64,000 nt of DNA from Amycolatopsis echigonensis (GCF_014174495.1 NZ_JACJHR010000011.1:1-64000); one strand, 5' to 3'. Counted from the stretch's first letter, positions 15,647 through 23,315 are shown. The notes: a model not told the origin generated them from the letters alone. Numbers and translations are program-made.

Positions 15647-16130
15647 GTGAGGTCGGCTCGGAGCGCCGTGCCCGCGTTGCCGCGGGTGGGTTTCTCCGAG
15701 CCGCCTCCCGAACCCGGCGTGCCAGTTGTCCCGGCACCGGGCTCTCCACAAGTCCCGGCGGGATCGTGTTGGTCTCATGCGACGCTCGGCCATGGCGACG
15801 GGATGCGCGCGCCCCGGTAGTAGTAGCGCTTCGCGCGTACCCTGGCGGGGTCGAACAGCCCAATATCGCCATCGGCGGGCCAGATGCCGTAGCGTCGACG
15901 CAGTTGCTTCCATGGGGTGCGTCGATGCTTGCGTTTCTGCCACCGGACGATCTCCTTCCACAAGTATGACCGTAGGTAGCTGAAGGTCGCGTTCGAGCAT
16001 CCGTACTTGAAGTACGCGGTCCAGCCCCGCAGCATCCGGTTGAGCTGGAGCAGCAGGACTGCGAGCGTTTGGTTCGTGTTCTTCCGGCAGGTCGTCTTGA
16101 TCTTGGCCATGACGGCAGCGAGCGCCTTCT
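15647..16130 (-). mobile_element. 3' remnant of a group II intron (maturase X domain, domains V and VI)
   Basis: On the minus strand a maturase C-terminus is followed by RNA-domain sequence. Domain V matches at 15710-15744 (minus): it begins GAGCCCGGTGCC and ends GCACGCCGGGTTC, with an 8-bp basal stem. Domain VI follows at about 15655-15705 with GGCTCGGAG pairing to CTCCGAGCC around an inner CCCGCG-GCAA-CGCGGG hairpin. The likely 3' end is near 15647 (GACCTCAC). The 5' intron and the reverse transcriptase domain are gone, so it cannot splice or move alone. Confidence 0.75.
15775..16130 (-). pseudogene. Group II intron maturase fragment (X/GIIM domain only)
   Basis: Reads AKKALAAVMAKIKTTCRKNT, then QLNRMLRGWTAYFKYGCSNA, YLWKEIVRWQKRKHRRTPW and RYYYRGARIPSPW before the stop, the characteristic C-terminal maturase domain of intron-encoded proteins. 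All reverse transcriptase motifs, including YADD, are missing because the frame joins recombinase sequence near 16130. An internal ATG at 16110 exists, but the piece is a remnant and not a gene of its own. Confidence 0.75.
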
Positions 16131-16382
16131 TGGCCGGGTAGACGCGACGAACTCGCCGATGTCTTCCAGCCGCACCTCCCGCCAGTCCACGCCGCGACCG
16201 TCGAGGAAGGCGAACCAGTCCTTCAAGTCATGGGCGTAAGCCTTGATCGTGTTCGGGGACCGCTCGATGTCGGTCAGATAGGCCAGATACCGCTCGATCG
16301 GGCCGACCGGGGCGTCGTCATCGCCCAGAACGGTCCACGACTCCAGCGGCGAGGCGGGTGAAACGACCCGCTGAACAAGCAT
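16131..16382 (-). pseudogene. Tyrosine recombinase fragment (N-terminal core-binding domain)
   Basis: Starts at ATG 16382 with a perfect GGAGGAG six bases upstream. The visible part is the SAM-like core-binding domain of XerC/Tn554-TnpA-type recombinases: PIERYLAYLTDIERSPNTIK, then AYAHDLKDWFAFLDGRGVDW and REVRLEDIGEFVAS. After about 83 residues the sequence switches abruptly to group II intron maturase. The catalytic domain with the Arg-His-Arg-Tyr residues is absent from the window. This was probably the integrase of a mobile element, later broken by deletion. Confidence 0.75.
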
Positions 16383-16492
16383 TGCTCCTCCGGAAGATCC
16401 GCGTGATGGACGGCGGCAGATAAGCACGTCCAGCACGCAGTCGCCCGGCTCTCACCTCCTCGTGTCCAACATGGACGACACAGGCCAGCGGG

Positions 16493-16640
16493 CTCAAGAT
16501 AACGATCGCGTTCGTGGTGCACACCACCGTGCGGATTTCCTTGTCAAACTGGAGAAACGGCACGAACTCGGCCCACGCGTTCTCCCACAGCCTGATGATC
16601 GCCGGGTAGCGGGCCTCCCACTTCTCGCCGAAGGCGGCCA
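16493..16640 (-). pseudogene. IS256-family transposase fragment
   Basis: About 48 codons on the minus strand read LAAFGEKWEARYPAIIRLWE, then NAWAEFVPFLQFDKEIRTVV and CTTNAI, a hallmark of the C-terminal part of Mutator/IS256 transposases. In full proteins the text continues ESINARIRR, but here it breaks down immediately. Both ends are lost. It abuts the methyltransferase remnant at about 16641, so the IS insertion or a later deletion probably removed that gene's 5' half. Confidence 0.75.
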
Positions 16641-16641
16641 G

Positions 16642-17358
16642 TGGGGGCTCTCCCAGCTGGCACCCGGCGGGCGGCTGGTGATACCCCTGCGGATTCGCGG
16701 AAGCGTGTCGCGCTCGATCGCGTTTGAGCGGGACCCCGACGGTGGCTGGCGCAGCGCCGAACACGCGATGTGCGGCTTCGTCCCGCTGCGCGGCGGCATC
16801 GCCGACGACCCCCGCAGCCGGATCGACCTGACCGGCGACAACACCGTCACCCTCCAATCCCACCAGGACCAGCCCTTCGCCCCCGAACGGCTGACCGGCG
16901 TGCTCGACCAGCCCCGCAGCGAGATGTGGACCGGGGTCACTTTCGCCCGGATGGAATCGTTGGAGTGGATGTACCTCTGGCTCACCTGCGCGCTACCCGG
17001 CGGCCTGCGCAGCATGCCCGCGGAGCAGACCGCGATCGACTCCGGCCGCATCACCCCGATGTTCCGCACCGGGATGGCCGTACCCGGCGACGGCGAGTTG
17101 GCCTACCTCGCCAAACGTCCCGGCGGCCACGACAGCGACGGCCACGAACTCACCGAAACCGGCGTCATCGGGCACGGCCCCCACGGTGGCGAACTGGCGG
17201 CCCGCGTCGCCGACGAGATCCGAACCTGGCACCGGGACTTCCGGCACCGGGACGTCCGGTTCGAGATCCCCGCCGACGGCACCGACACCTCCGACCCCAC
17301 GCGCGGCCGGTTCTTCCTCGACCGCCCCCATCACCCCATCACCGTCGTCTGGCAGTAA
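16642..17358 (+). pseudogene. 5'-truncated FxLD-system/PCMT-type methyltransferase
   Basis: About 238 codons without a usable start. The reading begins WGLSQLAPGGRLVIPLRIRG, the end of a Rossmann methyltransferase core of the protein-L-isoaspartate methyltransferase superfamily, and continues with AFERDPDGGWRSAEHAMCGF, as in the methyltransferases of FxLD-type RiPP systems. The C-terminal domain appears intact up to TAA at 17358. The SAM-binding N-terminal half is missing, replaced by IS256 sequence. No FxLD precursor peptide is visible nearby. The subfamily is from memory of the C-terminal sequence and less certain than the superfamily. Confidence 0.6.
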
Positions 17359-17547
17359 GCCGAACCAGTGGTGGTGTTCGACCACGCGGGGCGACTACCG
17401 GACACACGAGAAGGCCGGGGCGGCGCGTTCCTGATCGCCGCTCCGGTCCCCTCGCCCTTCCCGTCAGGCCGATGCCCGCACGAGTTGGCGTGAGGCTTGC
17501 CCGATCACCCGTTGGTGTCCGCACCGTGGCTGGCTACGGTCGTTGAC

Positions 17548-18183
17548 GTGACCGAAACCGAAGCTGGTGCTCGCCACAAGCCCAGTGCGCTGGAACTGAT
17601 CGCGGAGTGCGTCGCACGGCTGCGGATGACCGAGCCTGCGGACACGCCGGCCGTGCTTCTGGCGGCGTGGCACGGGTTCGGCACCGCCGAGGCCGCCGGC
17701 CGCATGCTGCGCTGCGACAACGACGAGGACGCCGTGCTCGCGCGCAACGCGACGCCGGTGTTCGAGGCCGTCGCCGTGCTGATGCGGCGAGCACCGTCGA
17801 TGCCCTACACCGACTTCGTGGTGGAGAACATCAGCGGCCTGGTCCCCGATGGCTACCAGCCGACGAGCAACGCCGACCAACTCGACGACCCACTCGCGGT
17901 CCCCGACATGTCGCCGGCTGGGAGTGTTCGCAGCGGCATTCTCGCGCTCGCGCTCGAACTGAACACCCTGCTGCCCGAAGCAGCCGAGAACGCCACCGCA
18001 CCGGACGACCGCGTCGCGTGCGAGCACGGAACCAGACTGGCCTACGAGCTGTCGAACTGCTGGGAGGGCAAGCTCACCTCCTACATGAATGGCGGGCGGG
18101 ATCTCATTGGCGACCGTCGAACCCAACCGGTAGGCGCGAAACCCAAGCAGGGAAAGAAAAAGCGCAAGCCGAAGCGGAAATGA
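17548..18183 (+). CDS. Hypothetical protein with basic C-terminal tail, paired with NYN gene
   Basis: 211 residues if GTG 17548 is the start; a TTG at 17497 with GTGAGG ahead is the alternative and adds 17 residues. The body is helical and acidic (ALELIAECVARLRMTEPADT, AVLMRRAPSMPYTDFVVENI), and the last 20 residues are extremely basic (KPKQGKKKRKPKRK), which suggests binding to RNA or DNA. No family recognised. The stop is seven bases before the NYN-domain gene, so the two are very likely co-translated. This pairing is the main clue to function. Confidence 0.65.
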   Translation: MTETEAGARHKPSALELIAECVARLRMTEPADTPAVLLAAWHGFGTAEAAGRMLRCDNDEDAVLARNATPVFEAVAVLMRRAPSMPYTDFVVENISGLVPDGYQPTSNADQLDDPLAVPDMSPAGSVRSGILALALELNTLLPEAAENATAPDDRVACEHGTRLAYELSNCWEGKLTSYMNGGRDLIGDRRTQPVGAKPKQGKKKRKPKRK

Positions 18184-18190
18184 TCTGAGC

Positions 18191-18835
18191 ATGTTGCCGA
18201 CAGATCGGGTCGTGCTGGTCGATCTGGAAAACGTGGTGGGGTTTCGGCCCAAGCGACGAACCTTGCGCAGCCGGATGACCGCGCTGCTCGACGCCGCCGG
18301 GCCGTGGCACCACGCCGTCGCCGCCTACGCCTGCATCGAGGACGCCGACGACGCCACCGCCTCCACCCTGGCGGCGCTCGGCGTCGCACCCCTGCGCGTC
18401 ACGCCCGGACCCGACGCCGCCGAACTCGCCCTGCTCGCGCACGCGCGGCGGATGCAGGCCGACGGCTGCACCCGCTTCACCGTCTGCTCCGGCGATCACG
18501 CCTTCGCCGTACTCGGCGACGCCGACGCCTCGACTCTCGAAGTCCTTGTCTGGCAAGGACAACCGGTCGCCGCCGGCCTCGCGGCAGCCGCCGACCACGT
18601 GCACCGACTCCCTCGGCTGGGCGAAGGCGACATCCCGGTTCGGCCCGAGAACACCGGCAACCTCGGGCGCCTCACGCAGCGCCGCGCCACATCCCGCTCG
18701 AAGCGACAGCCTCAACTGCCGTGGGACGGGCTTGTCACAGGATTCGCCACCGGCATCGGCATCGTCCTCGGTGCACGGCTCGGCAGCCTGCTCTGGCCCG
18801 GCGCCGCCGTTGACGAACGCCGCGGCCCGCGTTAA
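18191..18835 (+). CDS. NYN/PIN-like nuclease-fold protein with C-terminal membrane anchor
   Basis: 214 residues, ATG at 18191. The N-terminus RVVLVDLENVVGFRP carries the first acidic residue of the NYN (LabA-type, PIN-like) metal site. Further conserved acids appear in GPDAAELALLAHARRMQADG and FTVCSGDHAFAVLGDADAST, giving the usual D...D...D layout of a putative RNase. Near residue 180 a single hydrophobic helix, DGLVTGFATGIGIVLGARLG, suggests a membrane-anchored protein with its catalytic domain in the cytoplasm. It is coupled to the preceding basic-tailed protein. Cleavage of RNA is inferred from the fold only. Confidence 0.75.
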   Translation: MLPTDRVVLVDLENVVGFRPKRRTLRSRMTALLDAAGPWHHAVAAYACIEDADDATASTLAALGVAPLRVTPGPDAAELALLAHARRMQADGCTRFTVCSGDHAFAVLGDADASTLEVLVWQGQPVAAGLAAAADHVHRLPRLGEGDIPVRPENTGNLGRLTQRRATSRSKRQPQLPWDGLVTGFATGIGIVLGARLGSLLWPGAAVDERRGPR

Positions 18836-18852
18836 CCGAAAGTGTCAGGGCG

Positions 18853-19116
18853 TCAGTCAACGAGTTTCGTCACCGTGGCGGTGATCCGTCCGTCGTAACC
18901 ATCGACCACGAGGTACCAGCGAGCGTCGTAAGGCACATCGAGGATCGTGGGGCTGCTTTCCCAGTAACCGCCGTGGTATTCGTACTCCTCGCCGTCGAGG
19001 TAAGCCTGGTACTCCTCGACATCCATCAGGCACACCCTGGCAGGAACTCCGCGCAATTCGACCTCGACGGACGTGGCACCCACGCACGGGCCGAGATCCC
19101 AATACAGGTGTTCCAT
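18853..19116 (-). CDS. DUF1883-family protein
   Basis: 87 residues, ATG at 19116 with AAAGGATGG upstream. The sequence MEHLYWDLGPCVGATSVEVE, LMDVEEYQAYLDGEEYEYHG and DARWYLVVDGYDGRITATV follows the DUF1883 pattern, a small beta-rich domain found alone or fused to TIR domains. Here it is the free-standing form. It is convergent with the NYN gene (17 bases apart) and lies downstream of the AlbA_2-like gene on the same strand. Function unknown. Confidence 0.75.
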   Translation of the reverse strand: MEHLYWDLGPCVGATSVEVELRGVPARVCLMDVEEYQAYLDGEEYEYHGGYWESSPTILDVPYDARWYLVVDGYDGRITATVTKLVD

Positions 19117-19224
19117 GCCACCATCCTTTCGCAGCCCGACCGGGCGCGGTGATCACCCGCTTATCCGGGAGGCGTGCGTCCGGGGTTCGGACCGGCGCAT
19201 GCAGGTCCGCGTGCGGATCGAGTG

Positions 19225-20526
19225 TCAGTGCTCGTTCAGGAAGGCCGTCTTGACCAGTTCGGCGGCGTCCACGAGCGGGCCGGCGGGGACGGCCATCTCG
19301 CCCTGGGTTGTCAGGTCGCTGCTGTCTTCGGTGAGCACCCAGGTCACGCGCACGGAGGTGGCCTGCGGGTCGCGGGCCACGAGCACGTAGTCGTCCACTT
19401 CAGTGCGCCACTCCACGTTCGGCCGCAACGACTCCGGTGTGAGCGTTACCTCGGCGTTCGCGCCGCGCTGTGCCCAGTCCACTGGGTAGCCGCGCGGGGT
19501 TATCCGCGAAGCCACCGAATCGAGCACGCTCCAGTGCGAAGTCTCGCGCCCCCGGACCGGCTCGACCAGCCGCGACAAGTCCGCCTCGTCACGCTCGTCG
19601 AAGTCGGCGATCTCGCAGTTGTGGAAGGTCAGGACGATTTCCGGTCTGGCGACGAACCGGTCCCGGCTGACCACGCGCACTCCCACACCGTCGAGGGCTA
19701 CGCCGAACAAGTGTGCACGGCCTGCCTCGATGTGCGTCGGGCGCGCTTGCCTCCATGCGTCCAGCCGCGCGGCCCGATCCTCGGTCGTCGGCGTCACCGT
19801 GTCGCCGAACAGTCCCGGTGGGACATAGCCAGGCAGCGGCGACGTCTTCTCCTTCGACGGCGGCTCGAGGTATTGCTGCTCTTCGAGGTCATACAGCCGG
19901 TCGAGGATCTCCGCGACCCGGTCCACCCGGCTGATGGAGCCGAGGAGGTCGATGTCGAGGGTGATCGGAGGCCGCGGGACACCGCGAGCCCGGTCGGTCA
20001 GCGCCATGATCTCGCCGGCGTTCGCGGTCCTGGTGTTGCTGTGATCGCGAACGTAGATCGCGCCATCGGCCAGCTGGTCTTCTCCGGGCACGCCGTACGC
20101 CTTGTGGCAGGGGTAGATCGGTTGCCCGTCCTCGGGTGGCAGCCCGATGACGAATAGCACCTCCCGATCGCCGTCCGCGCTGATCCGGCCGAACTCGAAG
20201 CCGGGGAACGTCGCACCCAGGTAGGGCCGGAGCCGGTCCGCGAGCTCGTGGGGCTCCGCACCGCGAGCGACACCACCCGCCTCGCCTTGCTGCGCGCCGA
20301 TCACCAGCACGGCGTAGCCCTTGAAGTGCCGGGCCGCATCCTCGGGCAGCCGGTTCGCGCAGGCCAGGAGAAACTTGGCGATCTTCACCAGCCCCGGCTT
20401 CGAGGCGATGTCCACGGTGCTCTTGGCTTCGAGATAGCTCGTCTCCGCCGCATCACCATTCGCGACGACGTGATTCAGAACGGACCGCAGAATGCGCTCG
20501 CCCAGCGGTACGACATTCGTATCCAC
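19225..20526 (-). CDS. AlbA_2/Schlafen-like putative nucleic-acid-binding protein
   Basis: 433 residues, GTG at 20526 with GGAGG seven bases upstream. The first third resembles the AlbA_2 (Schlafen-type divergent AAA/DNA-binding) domain: ETSYLEAKSTVDIASKPGLV, FLLACANRLPEDAARHFKGY and LRPYLGATFPGFEFGRISAD, followed by YVRDHSNTRTANAGEIMALT, a typical end of this domain. The remainder (residues 190-433) has no recognised family and is mixed alpha/beta with many charged residues. Such proteins are common in genomic islands and near defence genes, and this one lies within 260 bases of the tRNA scar. A defence role is only an inference. Confidence 0.65.
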   Translation of the reverse strand: MDTNVVPLGERILRSVLNHVVANGDAAETSYLEAKSTVDIASKPGLVKIAKFLLACANRLPEDAARHFKGYAVLVIGAQQGEAGGVARGAEPHELADRLRPYLGATFPGFEFGRISADGDREVLFVIGLPPEDGQPIYPCHKAYGVPGEDQLADGAIYVRDHSNTRTANAGEIMALTDRARGVPRPPITLDIDLLGSISRVDRVAEILDRLYDLEEQQYLEPPSKEKTSPLPGYVPPGLFGDTVTPTTEDRAARLDAWRQARPTHIEAGRAHLFGVALDGVGVRVVSRDRFVARPEIVLTFHNCEIADFDERDEADLSRLVEPVRGRETSHWSVLDSVASRITPRGYPVDWAQRGANAEVTLTPESLRPNVEWRTEVDDYVLVARDPQATSVRVTWVLTEDSSDLTTQGEMAVPAGPLVDAAELVKTAFLNEH

Positions 20527-21057
20527 CCATCAACCTCCACACGCCTGCCTTCGTCCGTTCGGTCAGACGGTAATGCCAGACATCGAACCCCCGCGCGAAC
20601 GAGGCAAAACCCCAGGTCAACCCGTGTCGCGGACCCGCTTGAGCACAGCAGGAAGAACGGAGACATAACGGAGCCCAGACTGCCCGTTAGCAACCGCAAA
20701 CATGATCTTGAAGTCGCCAAAACCGCAGGTAGAAGCCCTGCAATCGAAGCCCGTTTCAAGATCGCCGCGATCGAACCCGCGGGCTTTTAATCCGTAGGTT
20801 CTGGGTTCGAGCCCCAGGCGGCCCACCACTCCTTCCCGGTCAGCGGCTTGTCGGTCGCGGCCGAGCGAGATCGGCTCCCCGGTTTATCCCCGGATTTGCG
20901 GGCCAGCTGGATCCCGTCAGTGTCCGAAGAGATCCGGTGAATTCCGGTCAGTCGCCGTCGCGTTGCTTGACAGCGCCCCGCGGACAGCATCTTCCCCCAC
21001 AACGCACGAACGGCACGCGACATCGACGTCGCGTGCCGGGGCAGGTCGCGGGAAGCT
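20527..21057. other. Intergenic region flanking the tRNA fragment
   Basis: No gene is supported here apart from the tRNA fragment at 20779-20828. Minus-strand frames that begin MVGRLGLEPRTYGLKARGF are the familiar artefact of translating a tRNA 3' end backwards. Confidence 0.6.
20779..20828 (+). other. 3' half of tRNA-Lys(UUU), probable attachment-site scar
   Basis: GCGGG-CTTTTAA-TCCGT is an anticodon arm with anticodon TTT. It is followed by a T arm (CTGGG-TTCGAGC-CCCAG), the 3' acceptor strand GCGGCCC, discriminator A and CCA. The 5' half is absent: no D arm and no GGGCCGC acceptor partner occurs in the preceding 80 bases. A lone tRNA 3' end is the usual att copy left at the far end of an element integrated in a tRNA gene. 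In that geometry the element lies to the left, with the intact tRNA-Lys beyond base 1. Confidence 0.75.
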
Positions 21058-21390
21058 TCAGTCCTCTGCGCGGAGTTCCGCGTTGAGGCGCTGGGCTTCG
21101 TGGAGCTGGTCTTCGAGGGTGACGATGCGGCAAGCGGCTTCCACGGCGGTGCCCTGGTCCACCAGTTCCCGTACGCGGGTGGCCAGGCGCAGCTGGTGCC
21201 GGCTGTAGCGGCGGTGTCCGCCTGGCGAACGCTGCGGCGTGATCAGGCCGGCTTCGTCGAGGCTGCGCAGGAAGTTCTGGCTGGTGCCGAGCATGTCGGC
21301 GGCCCGGCCCATGGTGTAGGCGGGGTAGTGCTCGTCGTCGAACTTGTCGGCCCCGTTGGGCGTGGCCGGTCCTTCTTGGTCAGGGATCAT
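21058..21390 (-). CDS. MerR-like regulator 1 (HspR-type helix-turn-helix protein)
   Basis: 110 residues, ATG at 21390 with GGAGGTGG upstream. The N-terminal winged helix-turn-helix reads YPAYTMGRAADMLGTSQNFL, RSLDEAGLITPQRSPGGHRR and YSRHQLRLATRVRELVDQGT, a standard MerR DNA-binding domain. A short coiled coil follows (VTLEDQLHEAQRLNAELRAE) for dimerisation. There is no effector domain and no conserved cysteine pair. It shares layout and about half of its residues with the second regulator at 22108-22425. A 15-bp hairpin lies directly upstream of its ribosome binding site. Confidence 0.88.
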   Translation of the reverse strand: MIPDQEGPATPNGADKFDDEHYPAYTMGRAADMLGTSQNFLRSLDEAGLITPQRSPGGHRRYSRHQLRLATRVRELVDQGTAVEAACRIVTLEDQLHEAQRLNAELRAED

Positions 21391-21408
21391 TCCACCTCCA
21401 CGTCAGAA

Positions 21409-21443
21409 AGGACCCCGGGTGCCTGTGCGGCACCCGGGGTCCT
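21409..21443 (-). terminator. 15-bp perfect hairpin in the leader of MerR-like gene 1
   Basis: AGGACCCCGGGTGCC and GGCACCCGGGGTCCT are exact inverted arms around TGTGC. On the minus strand the stem is followed by TTTCT, then GGAGGTGG and the start codon. It can act as an intrinsic terminator for upstream minus-strand transcripts or as an attenuator in this gene's own leader. Confidence 0.65.
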
Positions 21444-22107
21444 CAAGGGTTGGGTTTCACCATTGTCAACCGGCGCGAAGGCCGGCTTCCTGCACCCGCG
21501 TCCGGCATACGGCCGGGTGTTGCGGGGATCGCTCATTCGTGACCGAGAACCACCTCCGAACTCGATGGGACTGCGGCACCCGCGCGGCGCTTTCCGGCCG
21601 CTGCGGGCGATCCAATGATGTTCCCTTTCCCTTTCTTCCGGTTTTCTCCTGCTGGGTACTGCGTTTTCACTTCCTGCGAACGCCACCGCCGGGGAACCCC
21701 TTCACCTGATCGGTCCCAGCACGCTGACGCCGCTGGTCACTGCCCGGAGCCCGTTCACTGATCGGCCCCGGCCACCTGACCGGTCCTGCACTTGCACTTC
21801 AACTACCACTGAACTTCGCGGGCGCACTCGCTCCGCCCGCGTCTTGCACTTCTCGCCCCCGGGGCCGGTACTTCCGAAACAACTTGATGCACAACCCGGC
21901 CCCGGGGTTACTGCTCCCGGTCACCGGACGGAACCCGTTTTACTGATCGGCTCCGCACCGCCTGACCGGCTCATCTCACTTCGCGGGCAGTTACGTCATC
22001 TCCCGCGCCTGATTGACGTTGTCTTTCTCGGTACGACCAGAAGACTACACACAGCCGCGACCGAATGTCTACTCCGGTCAGCATAGATTTTCTTCGGCGC
22101 GTCGGGG
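21444..22107. other. Non-coding region with long hairpin and degenerate direct repeats
   Basis: About 660 bases without a credible gene. It contains an exact 12-bp inverted pair, CCCCGGGGCCGG at 21857-21868 and CCGGCCCCGGGG at 21896-21907. It also holds a degenerate direct repeat of about 40 bases at 21746-21785 and 21930-21972, sharing CCCGTT, ACTGATCGG, CTCCG or CCCCG, and CCTGACCGG. A weaker third copy starts near 21700. Phrases such as CACTTCGCGGGC recur. Codon structure is absent in all frames. Confidence 0.6.
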
Positions 22108-22425
22108 TCAGCGGCCGGCGTCGTCCAGCCGGCGGCGAAGGTCGGCGATTTCCTGCTTGGCGTCGGCGAGTTCGTCCTCCAGGCCCACGATGCGGTCCGC
22201 CGCGGCGAGGGTGTGTCCGGTGTCGAGCTGTTCTCGCAGACGAGCGATGAAGGCCAGCTGACGGCGGGAGTATCGCCGGTGCCCGCCGCCGGACCGCTGC
22301 GGGCGCACCACGTCGGCGCTGTCCAGGCTGCGCAGGAAGGCTTGCTGGACGTCGAGAAGTTCGGCGGCCTGCCCCGTGGTGAAGGCCGGGTAGTCCTCGT
22401 CGTCGAGCTTGCCGAGGTCAGTCAT
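22108..22425 (-). CDS. MerR-like regulator 2 (paralogue of regulator 1)
   Basis: 105 residues, ATG at 22425 with GGAGCG upstream. DNA-binding domain YPAFTTGQAAELLDVQQAFL, RSLDSADVVRPQRSGGGHRR, YSRRQLAFIARLREQLDTGH, then a coiled coil VGLEDELADAKQEIADLRRR. It is clearly paralogous to the regulator at 21058-21390, both lacking effector domains. It is divergent from the small gene at 22579 and about 0.9 kb from the Hsp20 gene. MerR/HspR-type proteins often repress heat-shock genes, so control of that cluster is plausible. Confidence 0.88.
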   Translation of the reverse strand: MTDLGKLDDEDYPAFTTGQAAELLDVQQAFLRSLDSADVVRPQRSGGGHRRYSRRQLAFIARLREQLDTGHTLAAADRIVGLEDELADAKQEIADLRRRLDDAGR

Positions 22426-22487
22426 GGGCGCTCCTTCGCTCGACGGGGACGCCGGTCGGCATCACCCACATTATCTACGTTGCGTGC

Positions 22488-22516
22488 TTGACACAATCTC
22501 CAGTGCGGGCTATAAG
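22488..22516 (+). promoter_or_regulatory. Consensus-like promoter (TTGACA, 17 bp, TATAAG)
   Basis: TTGACA at 22488-22493 and TATAAG at 22511-22516 with a 17-base spacer, unusually close to the housekeeping sigma consensus for this GC-rich genome. The start codon at 22579 lies 63 bases downstream. The -35 is embedded in CTTGAC (22487) and the -10 is followed by TTCAAG, giving an inverted CTTGA...TCAAG pair that the adjacent MerR-like regulator might recognise. Confidence 0.7.
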
Positions 22517-22578
22517 TTCAAGCAGAAGCTGTGAATGGCTGGTAGGCCCATCGAGAGATGGTCTGGGAGTGATTCACG

Positions 22579-22869
22579 ATGCCGGAGGCCACCGAACGGA
22601 CAGCCGGCACGGCGTTCGCCGAGCTGGTCTGCGCGGACCCGGAGTGGGCACGCGCGGAATTCGACGCGATCGTGGCCGCGAACTTCCCCGCCGTTCCTCC
22701 TCGCGACAGGCCGCGGCCCCCGGAACCGGTTCCGGCGCGCCGCCCCAGCGGAATTCGGGCGGTGCGGGAGACCCCGGAGAGGTCGAGCGAGCGGTTGCTG
22801 GCGGCGCGACGGTGGCGTGGGGCCAGGTCTCCTCCGCTGTTTGCTCGCGATGGTGCTGCTGTGCAATGA
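22579..22869 (+). CDS. Small hypothetical protein downstream of consensus promoter
   Basis: 96 residues, ATG at 22579 with GGGAGTG upstream. The first 45 residues look genuine (TAFAELVCADPEWARAEFDA, IVAANFP) and resemble small proteins found near heat-shock and gas-vesicle-like genes in related actinobacteria. The second half is Pro/Arg-rich and low in complexity (RPRPPEPVPARRP), so the C-terminus may have drifted. Divergent from MerR-like regulator 2. Function unknown. Confidence 0.6.
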   Translation: MPEATERTAGTAFAELVCADPEWARAEFDAIVAANFPAVPPRDRPRPPEPVPARRPSGIRAVRETPERSSERLLAARRWRGARSPPLFARDGAAVQ

Positions 22870-23315
22870 AACGACGGCGCGAACGGGGAGGTGATACACC
22901 GTCGCGTTCGAATCGGAGCTGGACGTCGGCAGCGCGCGGCAATGACTGGGCCGCAGCAGGACCGGGGCGTTGCGCACCAAGGCCCGCCCCCGCGTCTCGT
23001 GGCGAAGCGATGCGAGCCCGCCGCGCCTCCGCCGTCCGGCGGTGATCGCGCGACACCCAGCCGTGCTTGTCCGAGGCCGGACGCGAGAGTTGCTCGGTTC
23101 TCGGCAGACGCGGATCCGACACCGCGCTCCGGCCCCGCCGTCCCCGGTCTGCCCGGGATCGGCGGGGCCGTGCGTTTCCCGGGCGGTCAAGGCGACGGCC
23201 GCCCCGCGTTCAACCGAAAGTGTGCCGTCGAGAACAGGTTTATCGACTGGGAGCAGTGTGACGGGACGCGGATACCGCTGCGGCCCGCGATGACAAGCGG
23301 AGCAGGAGGTAGTCA
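22870..23315. other. Intergenic region upstream of Hsp20 gene
   Basis: About 446 bases; open frames here are of shadow type (Arg/Pro/Ala only) and lack ribosome binding sites. I see no clear promoter or CIRCE-like inverted repeat. Confidence 0.4.

Noticed and set aside
15449..15820. CBS-domain protein on the plus strand (MRQPTVADVVTRAVV...)
   Set aside because: Only about 15 residues resemble the family; the rest overlaps group II intron RNA domains on the other strand.
20753..20828. Complete tRNA-Lys gene
   Set aside because: No D arm and no GGGCCGC acceptor partner upstream; only the 3' half is real.
20617..20829. Minus-strand ORF beginning MVGRLGLEPRTYGLKARGF
   Set aside because: This is the common false protein produced by translating the reverse strand of a tRNA 3' end.
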